Assembly: GCF_001704415.2 (NCBI RefSeq)
Contig: NC_030824.1
Location: 30,561,022 to 30,625,021 of the forward strand
Source: Capra hircus
Taxonomy: Eukaryota; Chordata; Mammalia; Artiodactyla; Bovidae
Reading direction: 5' to 3'
DNA: 64,000 nucleotides
The notes under the pieces: generated by a model
Database searches by the model: none
What the model was told of the DNA's origin: nothing
What the model saw: the letters and a program-made list of their open reading frames with translations, nothing else
Made by a program: the position numbers and the translations under genes
Shown here: one piece after another, positions 53,691 through 64,000 of the stretch
Numbering within the stretch: position 1 is the stretch's first letter
Layout: every line of letters starts with the position of its first letter

Positions 53691-54299
53691 ATGCATTACA
53701 TGTAAATGTTCTTTACATTTACATGAGTTTTTAATCCCACTGCTAAAAATAATAGAACATCATCCTGTGAGCTGCCATTTATCAAACACCTACAATGGAC
53801 TGGGACCCATGCCAGATAGTCAGTGAGTTCTCTGCTGGTCATCACAGCTACCTGGCTCGAGAGATGTCTTCCTCCAGGGAGGCAAGGCTCGGCCAAGAAT
53901 CAGTGGCTCCACAACTCTCAAAAAGCTGACTGTGACTCAAACCCCGGGAGGTTTTACTCCACCACCAATGACACAGCATGGTCTCCACCATAGTAAAACT
54001 AACGAGTTCAAGAAATGTAAGATTTGTGTGTCATTCCTCTAGACTGTTCTGTGAACAATATCCTATCCTTCAAATGCCTAAACTCAGACAGCTCACAAAA
54101 GATTACTTGAGTTATAGTTTAACTCCTGTCTTATAGTTCATTCCACAAAGGCATTTTGCGCTGCATAGTCCTGTGCTTTTCCTAGCCCCAAATCACAGGG
54201 GGGAAGAACAGTTTTGGCTCCTGATGCATCTCCAAGCTCGATTTCTGTCTCTCTGTGTAGCTTTGATCAGTTCAGACATTTGTCTGTGTCCGTACACAT
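53691..54299. other. RXFP1 upstream DNA, no repeat recognised
   Basis: Repeat-free stretch just upstream of the RXFP1 first exon and therefore the likely proximal promoter area. No gene seen. Confidence 0.45.
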
Positions 54300-54626
54300 C
54301 CTTTATAGACTGTTGTCAGGGATGGAAGCTTGATATTTAAAGTCGACAAGAAGAGCCTGCGTGTTCTCTGAAACTTCATCTGTGTGTGTGTGAAGAAAAG
54401 TATTAAGACTTTTACAGAAGGTGGGTGGGGAGTAGAGATTGTGAAAGGGAGAGGAAGAAAGAAAAAAGAAGGACCGGGAAGAGAGAGGGAGAGGCGGGTG
54501 GGGAGGTTGCTGTGTAACTGCTAAGATTGCAGACAGAAATAGCATACAACCACCGTGAGCAGAAGCAGCTCAGAAACCAGGACCAAACTGTATTCACTTT
54601 CATTAATCAGTTTCTCTAAGAAGGAA
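54300..54626 (+). promoter_or_regulatory. RXFP1: Probable RXFP1 promoter and 5' UTR
   Basis: DNA directly upstream of the RXFP1 start codon, free of transposons. It includes a GAGAGGAAGAAAG-type purine-rich stretch and (GTGT)n. A TTTATAGA element at 54302-54309 could be a weak TATA box but the start of transcription cannot be fixed from sequence. Confidence 0.5.
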
Positions 54627-54675
54627 ATGACATCTGGTCCTGTCTTCATCTACATCTTGGTTTTCGGAAAATATT
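54627..54675 (+). CDS. RXFP1: RXFP1 first coding exon (relaxin receptor 1, partial)
   Basis: ATG plus 16 codons encode a hydrophobic signal peptide MTSGPVFIYILVFGKY. This closely matches the N-terminus of mammalian RXFP1 as I remember it. The exon ends in phase 1 (one T of the next codon, consistent with the Phe that follows in human) with a canonical GTAAGT donor at 54676-54681. RXFP1 is a leucine-rich-repeat G-protein-coupled receptor for relaxin at the cell surface, signalling through cAMP. The LDL-receptor module, LRRs and seven-helix domain are encoded by exons beyond this window. The open frame continues by chance past the donor; I do not use that extension. Confidence 0.85.
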
Positions 54676-57600
54676 GTAAGTATACTCAGCATTTAATTTT
54701 GTCTACCTTAGGATTTTATGAAATAATCAAAAGGACAAATGTTGATTACTGACATGTATGCTTTTTAGGTACAAATGTTTTTTTCTGATAAAACTGTCAT
54801 CTCACTTCAGAAGGATTCTTCGGAATACATTTCTGGTATTTACATTAAAAGCTGGAATACTAACATTCCATGTAAATCTATGCTTCATAACAATCAGTTG
54901 CTATAGTTGACATTAACATTTGTTTCATAAGTCATGGTATATTTCAAGAGATTGTGTTCAAGGAATGTGCCCAAGGACACATCCGGGGGTAGTCTGTATG
55001 TTTGCTCCTGGTTCCTGTGTGTTTGCAACGCTTTTTTACCTTAGCTTTTTGTGATTGGTATCATAGGCTTGCCTCCTCACAGAAAGATCCCTTCAGAAAA
55101 CTCCTTTTTTATTTAGCAAGGTTTCTCACTATTCCCAAGAAGAAAAACAAGGGAAAGTAGAAAGTGAAATTCGCAGACACACGGGGAGCCCAGATGGACA
55201 GTTTGCATTTGTTATCATGACAGTTTTTTTGCTTCCTCTCTGTATACATTATTTTCAAAACAAATCTATTTTTTAATGAAAGAAAAGAGCTGTTCTGCAT
55301 TAAACTTTATTTAAACTATATTAGGCAAACAGAAATAAAATGTTTTTGCTTCTTGGGTTATATATGATGAGAAAAGTCAAAGCAAATTGAAAAAGAAAAC
55401 TTTCTGGGTCCCTTTCATACCTTACGGTGTGAGAATAATTGTTATGACAAATTTAAGATTCACAAGCATGTTTACATTGCTCTGTCTCTTAAAAGTTTGC
55501 AGAAATTTATTGACCCTAAGACACTGTACTGAGGAATGCCTCAAAGCATATTTCAGTTGTAACTTTCCCAATCCTGATGGCATATTCTGCACGCAAGTGA
55601 TTTTTTCCCCTTTATCTCCAGACTTCCTGACCTCTTAGTACACCTCAATTTGACAGTCCAAGATGGAAGACAGTGTGAAACCAAGAAAATGATTTCAAAT
55701 CCTGGAGAAACATGATAGTTCCTAGCTTTCTCTATCTCTGATCTTACTGCTGTCATTGCCATTTTTTAACTAAAGAGTGAAAAGTCAAATTGCACACCAC
55801 CACCGAAAACTGAGTGGTTTTAGTATAACCCAAGTGTTGTGGATATTTGCAAGCAACAGCCTCATAAATCCATAATATATTTTGCCATCTCCTCTCTCAT
55901 TTCAATGAAATGAGCAGGTTAAATAAGCCAAAGGAATACTTCCAAATAGGCATTCTAGTATGAGGGATTCAAGGAAATGTTAAAAGGTATTTAGGGCAAG
56001 TTGAGAAGCAATTTAGCTAGTGTGTTACCAGTCATGTGGTAAAAATGTTCTATGTTTATTAAAAAAATAGTCCTATGTTCTTTTGTCAATAGAAAATTAT
56101 TTTCATGAGCAGAAAATTGGTAATAGTGATGAAGACAATAATTGTCAAGACCCTCCAACTTTTTAAATTTATCTTTGGATTTTTAAAATAATGTTGATAA
56201 TGCACTGTGAATACTTGAAAATGCCAAGTCCTCCTCCCTCCATGACCTCCAGAAGCAGAATTCAGCAAGCAGGACTCCTGGCTACATGCTCTCCACACAG
56301 TGGGCAGACTGGAGGGCATTTGACAGGGACCCCCAACCCAGCAACCCAGACCCATGACTCACCTGTTGGCTTATCCCATCACCAAGCCCTACCAAAGAGA
56401 GGATTTTCTGGGCGTATAGCAAAAGAAGTCAACCACATAAGGACAACATCTTAAATCTCCTTAACTAACCCCATGGTTATTGCTGGTGGTTTGTTTATTA
56501 ACAGTATCTCCTGTTGGCTGGGAAAGGTAGTGTGCTATTATGCAAGATTTAAGGTTCTTGTCAGCAGCACGCTGTACTAGCTTTATAACTGTCCACAAGG
56601 ACTTACCCTCTGAGCCTTAGTTTGTAAAATGGCAATAAAGTCTTGTGCCCTCTCTACCTCCCACAGCCCCTGTGTTTCATTCTTTATTACATACGTTACC
56701 TCCTTGGATCTTCACAACAACTCGATTAGGTGGATGTAATTAAGCACATGAAGCAAGGCAAGACCAAGGACATTCATTACCTTGTCACAAGGCTCAACCT
56801 AATAAATGCCAAAGTTTGAATGCTTTCATTGTCTGCACTCTTTCTCCTAGACCATGAATGTTCTCAGTAGAGATAATGTGTATAATAAGGGGACTTTGAA
56901 AACAGAAAGCCCCTTATAGACCTAAGCAATTGTTAGTCACTCTTTTACTCAAAAATGTTTATCGAATGCCAGTTACTTTAATAAACAATAAGACTAAAGG
57001 GTGGCTTCCGCGTGATCCCGCCTCTAAAAGGTTGGAGTGGAGAAGAAAAGGGTGTCTAGGATCAACAAGTTGTGAGACAAGGGCAAAAACCTAGGTGTGC
57101 ACAGTAGGGGTTTGGGTGGGGGGGAGATGACATGAAGATTCAGAAAAGATTTCCTTTTATCCTTGAGAAATTTTTATTCTTAAAAAGTTTCCTCTGTCTA
57201 TGGTCTAGTTAGCTGTATCTTGCAATGTTAATTTCTCAGTTTTGATAATGTACTGTGGTTATATAAGATGATTCCATTAGGCAAAGCTAGGTCAAGGATC
57301 TATGGGACCTCTTGCAGTATTCTGTAACATCTTGTGAGTCTAAAATTAAAAGTTACAGAATGATCCTCTGGGAGAATTGTATCCTAAAAAGTCCTTATCC
57401 ACAATGCTTTACTGTTACTTGAACAATATCATCAAGCAAAAAATAATCATTTTGCTAAACACTTTGCATAGGCAGAGAATAAATAAGGAAATAGCAAGTA
57501 AAAGGCCCCAAATATGAACTTGATTCACTTTAGTATTTTGCCAAGGACTGACCCAGCTGGGAAGGTCCTCACTTTTAGGTTTCAAATGAATACGTGCAAG

Positions 57601-58134
57601 ACCACCTGATCTTTGCCTTGGGTCCTGGCACTGGCATATCTCCTAGCAACTGTCTCCTCTAACCACAAAGAAGGGGCCAGCAGGTTTTCTGAACTGACAA
57701 TTGGTACACGAAAAACAGACCATTAGCACACAAAAAAAGGGAATACTTGCAATATTTATCTACCTCCAAAAGATGGAGAGAAATCTTTCCAAATGCAGGC
57801 TACAGAAATCTCTAACAGTTCACCTTTTTTTTAAAGGTTGCTACAATTTCATATTGTTCTTAATCAGGAATTTGGAATCACATCTTTATGTCTCAAACAG
57901 AAAGAAAATTAACAAATCTGTGCAAATGCAGCGCCATCATCTGTATGAAAAGAAACAAATGATTACATCTGGGAACTAAATCATTTTGCAAGCTTAATTT
58001 CACACATTAGGCAGACTTGTTAAACTGAAATGGCTGGAGTTGTGTGTTCTATTTAGGCTTAATTTTTGTCCTTAGAAAAAGCATTTTTATTATATAATTG
58101 TTAGGTGGAATAGCATTATAATTCAACATCTGTA
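54676..58134 (+). other. RXFP1: RXFP1 intron 1, left part
   Basis: Begins GTAAGT. Mostly unique AT-rich intronic sequence with no exon pattern; a MIR lies at 56680-56865. Confidence 0.7.
56680..56865 (-). mobile_element. MIR SINE
   Basis: MIR pattern: CTTCACAACAACTCGATTAGG, then ACCTTGTCACAAGG and a CCAAAGTTTGAATG end. Old and diverged. Confidence 0.6.
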
Positions 58135-58408
58135 TACACTACAGAGTGGTCACAACTTCAAGTCTAGTTACCACAACTACAAGTCTAGATTGACCCATCC
58201 ATTACTGTTGACCCACTTCTCCCACTCCATTTCAGTCACCCTGCCACCCTCTTCCTTTCTGGCAACCACTAATCTAATCTCTGTATCTATGATTTGTTTT
58301 CATTTTATTTCATTTGTTTGTTTTGTTTTTTCAATTCCCAATATGATGAAATCATACAGTATTTTACTTTCTCCATCTGACTTATTTACTTAGTGTCAGT
58401 TGGCTCAT
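58135..58408 (-). mobile_element. L1 3' region, split into several pieces
   Basis: Reverse-strand L1 with the TTTCTGGCAACCACTAATCTAATCTCTG and TGATGAAATCATACAGTATTT blocks. The same L1 resumes at 59358-59437 (CATAATACCCTCCAAATCCATCC) and at 59898-59957 (ATCTTCTTTATGCATTCATCC), interrupted by four younger elements. Confidence 0.8.
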
Positions 58409-59357
58409 TTCGGTTGCTCAGTCATGTCCGACTCTTTGCAACCCCATGAATCGCAGCACGCCAGACCTCCCTGTCCATCACCAACTCCCTGAGTTCACGC
58501 AGACTCACGTCCATCGAGTCAGTGATGCCATCCAGCCATCTCATCCTCTGTCGTCCCCTTCTCCTCCTGCCCCCAATCCCTCCCAGCATCAGGGTCTTTT
58601 CCAATGAGTCAACTCTTCGCATAAGGTGGCCAAAGTACTGGAGTTTCAGCTTTAGCATCATTCCTTCCAAAGAAATCCCAGGGCTAATCTCCTTCAGAAT
58701 GGACTTGTTGGATCTCCTTGCAGTCCAAGGGACTCTCAAGAGTCTTCTCCAACACCACAGTTCAAAAGCATCAATTCTTCAGCACTCAGCTTTCTTCACA
58801 GTCCAACTCTCACATCCATACATGACCACTGGAAAAACCATAGCCTTGACTAGATGGACCTTTGTTGGCAAAGTATTGTCTCTGCTTTTCAATATGCTTT
58901 TGAATATGCTATCTAGGTTGGTCATAACTTTTCTTCCAAGGAGTAAGCGTCTTTTAATTTCATGGCTGCAATCACCATCTGCAGTGATTTTGGAGCCCGA
59001 AAAAGTAAAGTCTGACACTGTTTCCGCAGTTTCCTCATCTATTTCCCATGAAGTGATGGGACCAGATGCCATGATCTTCATTTTCTGAATGTTGAGCTTT
59101 AAGCCAACTTTTTCACTCTCCTCTTTCACTTTCATCAAGAGGCTTTTTATTTCCTCTTCACTTTCTGCTATAAGGGTGGTGTCATCTGCATATCTGAGGT
59201 TATTGATATTTCTCCTGGCAATCTTGATTCTAGCTTGTGCTTCTTCCAACCCAGCATTTCTCATGATGTACTCCGCATAGAATTTAAATAAGCAGGGTGA
59301 CAATATACAGCCTTGACGTACTCCTTTTCCTATCTGGAACCGGTCTGTTGTTCCATG
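58409..59357 (-). mobile_element. BovB 3' part inserted in L1
   Basis: Minus-strand BovB: 3' UTR (58409-58740) and RT C-terminal half (59390-58779 with YADDTTLIAE). A 15-bp duplication in the ORF near 58895-58910 (ATATGCTTTTGAATATGC) is present. 5'-truncated. Confidence 0.93.
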
Positions 59358-59437
59358 CATAATACCCTCCAAATCCATCCATGCTCTCACCCATGGCAGG
59401 ATTGCACTGTTTTTTTTTTTTTTATGGCTTAATAGTG

Positions 59438-59673
59438 TCGGAAAATCCCATGGACGGAGGAGCCTGGTGGGCTACAGTCCATGGGGTCGCTAAGAGTCGG
59501 ACACAACTGAGCGACTTCACTTTTCACTTTCATGCATTGGAGAAGGAAATGGCATCCCACTCAGGTGTTCTTGCCTGGAGAATCCCAGGGATGGAGGAGC
59601 CTGGTGGGCTGCTGTCTGTGGGGTCGCACAGAGTCGGACATGACTGAAGCGACTTAGCAGCAGCAGCAGCAGT
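59438..59673 (+). mobile_element. BOV-A2 SINE inserted in the same L1
   Basis: Two BovA units, the first 5'-shortened, joined by CTTCACTTTTCACTTTC, with AGCAGCAGCAGCAGCAG tail. Confidence 0.92.
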
Positions 59674-59684
59674 GTCCATTATGG

Positions 59685-59897
59685 GGGCTTCCCCAGTGGC
59701 TCAACCATAAAGAATCCGCCTGCCAATGCAGAAGATGCAGGTTTGATCCCCGGGTCTGGATGATCCCCTAGAGAAGCGAATGGCAACCCTCTCCAGTATT
59801 CTTGCCTGGGAAATCCCATGGACAGAGGAGCCTGGCAGGCTACAGACACGGGGTCACAAAAAAATTGGACACAACTTAGAACCTAAACAGCAACAGT
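59685..59897 (+). mobile_element. Bov-tA SINE inserted in the same L1
   Basis: Complete head and BovA body directly after the BOV-A2. Confidence 0.9.
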
Positions 59898-59957
59898 ACC
59901 CATTATGGACTTATATCCCATCTTCTTTATGCATTCATCCATCAGTGAATAAGATCT

Positions 59958-60380
59958 GCATTCAGTTCAGTTCAGTCGCTCAGTCGTGTCCAACTCTTTG
60001 CGGCCCCATGAATCGCAGCATGCCTGGCCTCCCTGCCCAGCACTAACTCCTGGAGTTCACTCAGACTCATGTCCATCGAGTCAGTGATGCCATCCAGCCA
60101 TCTCATCCTCTGTCGTCCCCTTCTCCTCCTGCCCCCAATCCCTCCCAGCATCAGGGTCTTTTCCAATGAGTCAACTCTGCATGAGGTGGCCAAAATATTG
60201 GAGTTTCAGCTTCAGCATCAGTCCTTCCAATGAACACCCAGGACTGATGTCCTTTAGGATGGACTGGTTGGATCTCCTTGCAGTCCAAGGGACTCTCAAG
60301 AGTCTTCTCCAACACCACAGTTCAAAAACATCAATTCTTTGGTGCTCAGCTTTCTTCACAGTCCAAGTCTCACATCCATA
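59958..60380 (-). mobile_element. BovB 3' fragment
   Basis: Minus-strand 3' UTR and ORF2 end (60359-60171 frame: FELWCWRRLLRVPWTARR). Truncated near 60380. Confidence 0.93.
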
Positions 60381-60391
60381 GACTTTACTAA

Positions 60392-60452
60392 AAAACTACT
60401 AGTAAGGAAATTGAAACAATAATCAAAAACCTCCCAACAAACAAACTGTACC
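60392..60452 (+). mobile_element. Short L1 ORF2 scrap
   Basis: AGGAAATTGAAACAATAATCAAAAACCTCCCAACAAAC resembles an L1 ORF2 block. Only about 60 bp. Confidence 0.5.
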
Positions 60453-60554
60453 CATTTATTCCATTTTAATGTCAAGTTCTATATGATTGTGGTTATGGAT
60501 GTGGTGGTTATATACACGGTGTTATATACACTGCCAGTTATTAAGAGCTTTCCA

Positions 60555-60748
60555 TGGACCATAAACTGTGCTAAATGCTTATGAGCATGATCTCTATCCT
60601 TGTAACAACCTTAAGAGACTTCTCATGTTACAAAATAGGAAACAGAAAATGAGAAATATTAAATCACAAGCGAGGCATCACTCCTTAGTAAGTTTTGCAA
60701 AAGAGATTTCAATCCAAGTTTGTGTCCTCGAACATCCTATGCTAGTAA
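60555..60748 (-). mobile_element. Probable MIR SINE
   Basis: A faint MIR order (TGATCTCTATCCTTGTAACAACC, GGAAACAGAAAATGAG, AGATTTCAATCCAAGTTTGTG). Confidence 0.5.
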
Positions 60749-60844
60749 AACATGATTCAGTGTTAATACCTTCTAAAGCTCAATATCTGAGAATTAAAAG
60801 AGACCTGAATAGATCCCATGATCTAGCCCACTGGGTTTTTCTTA

Positions 60845-61152
60845 TAAGATTTATTTATTTATCTATTGGCTGTGCTGGGTCTTCTTTGCTCTGCAAGCTT
60901 TCTCTAGTTGCAGCGAACAGGGGCAACTCTTTGCTGTGGTGTGCAGGCTTCTCATTGTGGTGGCTTCTCTTGTAGCAGAGCACGGGCTCCAGGCACGGAG
61001 GTTTCAGTAGTTGCAACACTCAGGTTCAGTAGTTGTGGCTTGTGGGCTTAGTTGCTCCACGACATGTGGAATCTTCCTGGACTAGAGTTTGAACCCATGT
61101 CCCCTGCATTGAAAGGTGGAGTCTTAACCACTGCACCTCCAGGGAAGCCCTA
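60845..61152 (-). mobile_element. Long CHR-type SINE
   Basis: Minus strand, head at the right end (CCTCCAGGGAAGCCCTA) and a long body including GGCTTGTGGGCTTAGTTGC and GCACGGGCTCCAGGCACGG. About 300 bp, longer than the other CHR copies here. Confidence 0.82.
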
Positions 61153-61984
61153 GCCCACTGGTCTTTAGATGCATTAGCTATTTCTATATTTTACTGATTA
61201 AGCAATAGAGAAATATGGACCAGCCCATAGTCACAGAACTGGTAAATCCAAACAAAAACAGTTTCCACTAGAGCAAGGTTATCCCCATCCCAGGAGTCTG
61301 AAAAATCCATGCTCCGTATTTATGCATCTCCTGTTGGCCGGTTCCATCTGCTTTGCATACACTTCTGATTATGCACCAAGAATTTATGGATGAGGAAAGA
61401 TGTGGAAATAACTTGAATGAATAGAACATTACACTCAACCTGTACTGATTCCAGGATTTTGCTTCAAAAGCACTTTTACTGATAGCACGTCACAGAGATT
61501 TATACACAGGGAGAACCAATCGATAGTGACGTAATTCTCATCTTAGCTCACCTCTCCCACCCCCTGGATGTTTTCTGCCTTCATTGTCTGTACAACCACA
61601 GCAGCTTATTCCCTGTTTTACCCACTGTGGCCCAACACACTCTCATCATCTTCAAATCTGCGCCTTCATACTGATCAGAACAGCAAGGTGGCATCACTGA
61701 AACCAAAAGCTCTTTCCTTCTTTGGAAAAAATGAGGGCAAGCTGTGAGCATTTAAAATTTAGGTTTTATTCTCTATCACAGCCAAGATAGATGTTGAATG
61801 GAAATTTTAAAAGAACAGCATGAAGTGGGATCTCTGGCTATTTGTGTTAGAAATTGACATTTTCCTACAAAAATCATTGTATTTTATAATAATTTGGAGA
61901 TTTGATTTTCTGCTAAATAAATTTATTTTATAATTTTTTCATTATTACCTGAATTAACTAGAACCAAAGAAGGCAACGTTTTTC
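61153..61984. other. RXFP1 intron 1 DNA, nothing recognised
   Basis: No exon, repeat or regulatory pattern that I can support. Confidence 0.45.
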
Positions 61985-62510
61985 TGGGCTTCACAAGTGG
62001 CTCAGTGCGAAAAGAATCCACCTGCAATGCAGGAGAGAAAAGAGATATGGGTTCCATCCCTGGGTTGGGAAGAGCCCCTGGAGGAGGGCTGCTGCTGCTA
62101 AGTCACTTCAGTCGTGTCTGACTCTGTGTGACCCCATAGACAGCAGCCCACCAGGCTCCCCCGTCCCTGGGATTCTCCAGGCAAGAACACTGGAGTGGGT
62201 TGCCATTTCCTTCTCCAGTGCATGAAAGTGAAAAGTGAAAGTGAAGTCACTCAGTCATGTCTGACCCTCAGCGACCCCATGGACTGCAGCCTTCCAGGCT
62301 CCTCCATCCATGGGATTTTCCAGGTAAGAGTACTGGAGTGGGGTGCCATTGCCTTCTCCAGAGGAGGACGTGGCAATCCAAACCAGTATTCTTGCCTGGA
62401 GAATCCCATGGACAGAGGAGGCTGTGGGCTACTGTCCATGGGTTCGCACAGAGTTGGGCACAACTGAAGTGACTGAGCAAGCGTGCAAAGAGTCAGACAC
62501 AACTGAGCAT
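61985..62510 (+). mobile_element. Bov-tA SINE split by a BOV-A2
   Basis: Head and first body part at 61985-62086; the remaining BovA body at 62360-62510. Between them lies an opposite-strand BOV-A2. GAGGAGG is present on both sides of the insert and is a likely TSD. Confidence 0.88.
62087..62359 (-). mobile_element. BOV-A2 SINE nested in Bov-tA
   Basis: Minus-strand copy starting from a GCTGCTGCTGCTAAG tail at left, two BovA units and a GAAAGTGAAAAGTGAAAG linker. Confidence 0.92.
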
Positions 62511-62937
62511 GCATCCCCCCCACATACACACACCTTATTTCTTAAATCTTCTCTAATAACTAATATGTTGTTGTTGTTTTAATATTCAATGCTCTCAAAA
62601 AAAGTAAGGATTATTCTGGGGGAAGGGGACCCTTGGCTTCTCCACTGGCTGTTCCAGGCCATGTGGAATCCTGGTCACTATGCCAGCTCCTCTCTCCACC
62701 TCTCCCTCCCCATCCTCTCTCCCTGACCTCTGCCCACCACCTACATTGGCTGAAGAGCTCAAGTTCTCATTCTGTGATGAAGAACACACAGACATCTCTC
62801 CTTCACCTGTCTCTAAACTCAAATTCCAGGTCCACCTTTAGTCAAGGTGCCCAAGTGATTAGCCTCAAAATGGGACAGCAGATAATCTGATCCATTCGCT
62901 AATTGTAAGATTCACCCTTTTTATAAGGCAGTTGAGT
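62511..62937. other. RXFP1 intron 1 DNA
   Basis: A C/T-rich stretch at 62680-62730; no gene recognised. Confidence 0.4.
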
Positions 62938-63030
62938 TTTTCTTTTATTTTTTGAAATTAGTGTATAATTGTTTTACAATGTTGTTTTAGTTTCTGCTGT
63001 ACAACAACGTGAATCAGCCACAGGTGTATC
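62938..63030 (-). mobile_element. L1 3' end, left part
   Basis: Reverse-strand L1 end (TTTTACAATGTTGTTTTAGTTTCTGCTGTACAACAACGTG); interrupted by a Bov-tA, with a short continuation at about 63241-63310. Confidence 0.75.
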
Positions 63031-63240
63031 CAGGCTTCCCAGGTGGCACTAGTGGTAAAAAGCCTCTCAATGCATGAGACATGAGACACAGGTTTGATCC
63101 CTAGATCAGGAAGATCCCCAGGAGGAGGGCGTGGAAACCCACTCCAGTATTCTTGCCTGGAGAACCTCATGGACAGAAGAGCCTGGCGGGTTACAGTCCA
63201 TGGAATCGCAAAGAGTCAAACACGACTAAAGCAACTTAGC
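63031..63240 (+). mobile_element. Bov-tA SINE inside L1
   Basis: Complete head and BovA body (GGCTTCCCAGGTGGCACTAG to ACACGACTAAAGCAAC). Confidence 0.9.
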
Positions 63241-63310
63241 ATGACACATAAATATATTCCCTCCTTTTGAGGCTCCTTCCCACCCCCAATTCCCACCCCT
63301 CTAAGTCAAA

Positions 63311-64000
63311 GGCAGCTGAGACTTTATTTTTTAGTAGCAATGTATACATATTTATTCTTTGTTTTTTATAGTTGAGATTTGAAATCATTTTTCTGTTTTT
63401 GGTAGAGAGTTGAGTGTGTGCTTGACCTGGGTGACCACACAATTACATGAGATAATTCATTGATAAAAACATTTTGTTGTACTATTTTTCTCCTGACTGT
63501 TTGTTCTCCTGATTCTTACCTCATTCATGTAAAGTAACATTACATGAAGTCTCTTTCTCTGCCTCCAGTAGTCTGAGTCTCCAGTGAATTGCAATTTTAT
63601 TAAACAGTTTCCTCATATCTCTCAAGTACTTTTTTAATTTGTTTCACATAATTAGACTTTTTGAGTTCAAAGGAGATGTAAAGCTCATATCGTACAACGC
63701 CCTCATTTTCATGTAAGAAGAAACTGAGCCTAGATAGCTGTGCTCCCTTTTATTTCAGCTTTCTTATCTTTTACTTGCTTTTAAAAGTATGCCTCCCAAG
63801 CCTTGGCATCTGGGGCCTCAAGCCCAAGCAGACCTGCTTGCCTGGGGCTCGTCTGAAAACCAGCTTCTAGTCCCAAGCCAGCAAGCAGGAGCAAGGAGGC
63901 TGGAGGGCAGAGGGGGCCAGCCCCTCTGGACGCGTCTTTCTCCTTGAGCTTCTCACGGGTCCGCCGTGGAATCTGCAAAGACCAGCGTGCCCCTCGCTGA
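63311..64000. other. RXFP1 intron 1 DNA, GC-richer at the right edge
   Basis: AT-rich until about 63780, then GC-rich with several CpG (63790-64000). A minus-strand frame at 63978-63781 is open but unrecognised. It could be a regulatory element, an unannotated exon or a pseudogene fragment cut by the window edge. Confidence 0.4.

Noticed and set aside
54676..54752. Extension of the RXFP1 frame past 54675
   Set aside because: A canonical GTAAGT donor lies there in the phase expected for RXFP1; the remaining codons are intron read-through.
602..63240. tRNA-like SINE heads as tRNA genes
   Set aside because: They lack a full cloverleaf and are fused to BovA or CHR bodies, so they are SINE promoters rather than functional tRNAs.
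1..64000. CRISPR arrays, operons or a novel prokaryote-type system
   Set aside because: All structure seen is vertebrate nuclear DNA with ruminant retroelements; the regular repeats found are minisatellites or microsatellites without spacer diversity.

Overview
This is nuclear DNA of a ruminant, most likely a caprine (sheep, goat or close relative). BovB LINE fragments, Bov-tA and BOV-A2 SINEs and ruminant L1 3' ends occur throughout. The window also holds a young provirus of the JSRV/enJSRV betaretrovirus group, which is known from sheep and goats. Only one host coding exon is recognised, so nearly all the content is transposable elements. Family names come from sequence patterns I remember, not from a search, and repeat edges are usually good to about 5-20 bp unless a target-site duplication (TSD) is given.

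Layout. 1-12.4 kb: intergenic DNA with SINEs, a BovB fragment, an old minus-strand LTR, a MaLR/MLT1 LTR, a MIR and an AT-rich tract. 12.4-22.6 kb: a decayed minus-strand class I (gamma-like) ERV with a tRNA-His-type primer site. It keeps gag, pro, pol and a scrap of env plus a full 3' LTR. Its 5' LTR is gone except for 8 bp and is replaced by a second copy of the 3' flanking DNA. A BovB has inserted into gag with an 11-bp TSD, and a 42-bp minisatellite lies upstream of the gag remnant. 22.6-32.4 kb: L1, BovB and SINE debris and a lone betaretroviral LTR inserted in a SINE tail.

32,375-40,278: a nearly complete minus-strand betaretroviral provirus with LTRs, 6-bp TSD (TTGTCC), tRNA-Lys1,2 primer site, gag (one frameshift), dUTPase-protease, pol, an overlapping orf-x and an uninterrupted env. 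gag, pro and pol lie in successive -1 frames. Pro is reached through a GGGAAAC slip site followed by a strong hairpin. The Env tail lacks the YXXM motif of exogenous JSRV, which fits an endogenous lineage.

40.3-54.3 kb: further repeats, including a 2.5-kb BovB with a long ORF and a TAGA-type simple-repeat region. 54,627-54,675 on the plus strand is the signal-peptide exon of RXFP1 (relaxin receptor 1), ending in a GTAAGT donor. Everything to the right is RXFP1 intron 1, with a deeply nested L1/BovB/SINE cluster at 58.1-60.4 kb. The provirus lies about 14 kb upstream of RXFP1 in the opposite orientation. I found no CRISPR array, functional tRNA or rRNA gene, or prokaryotic content.
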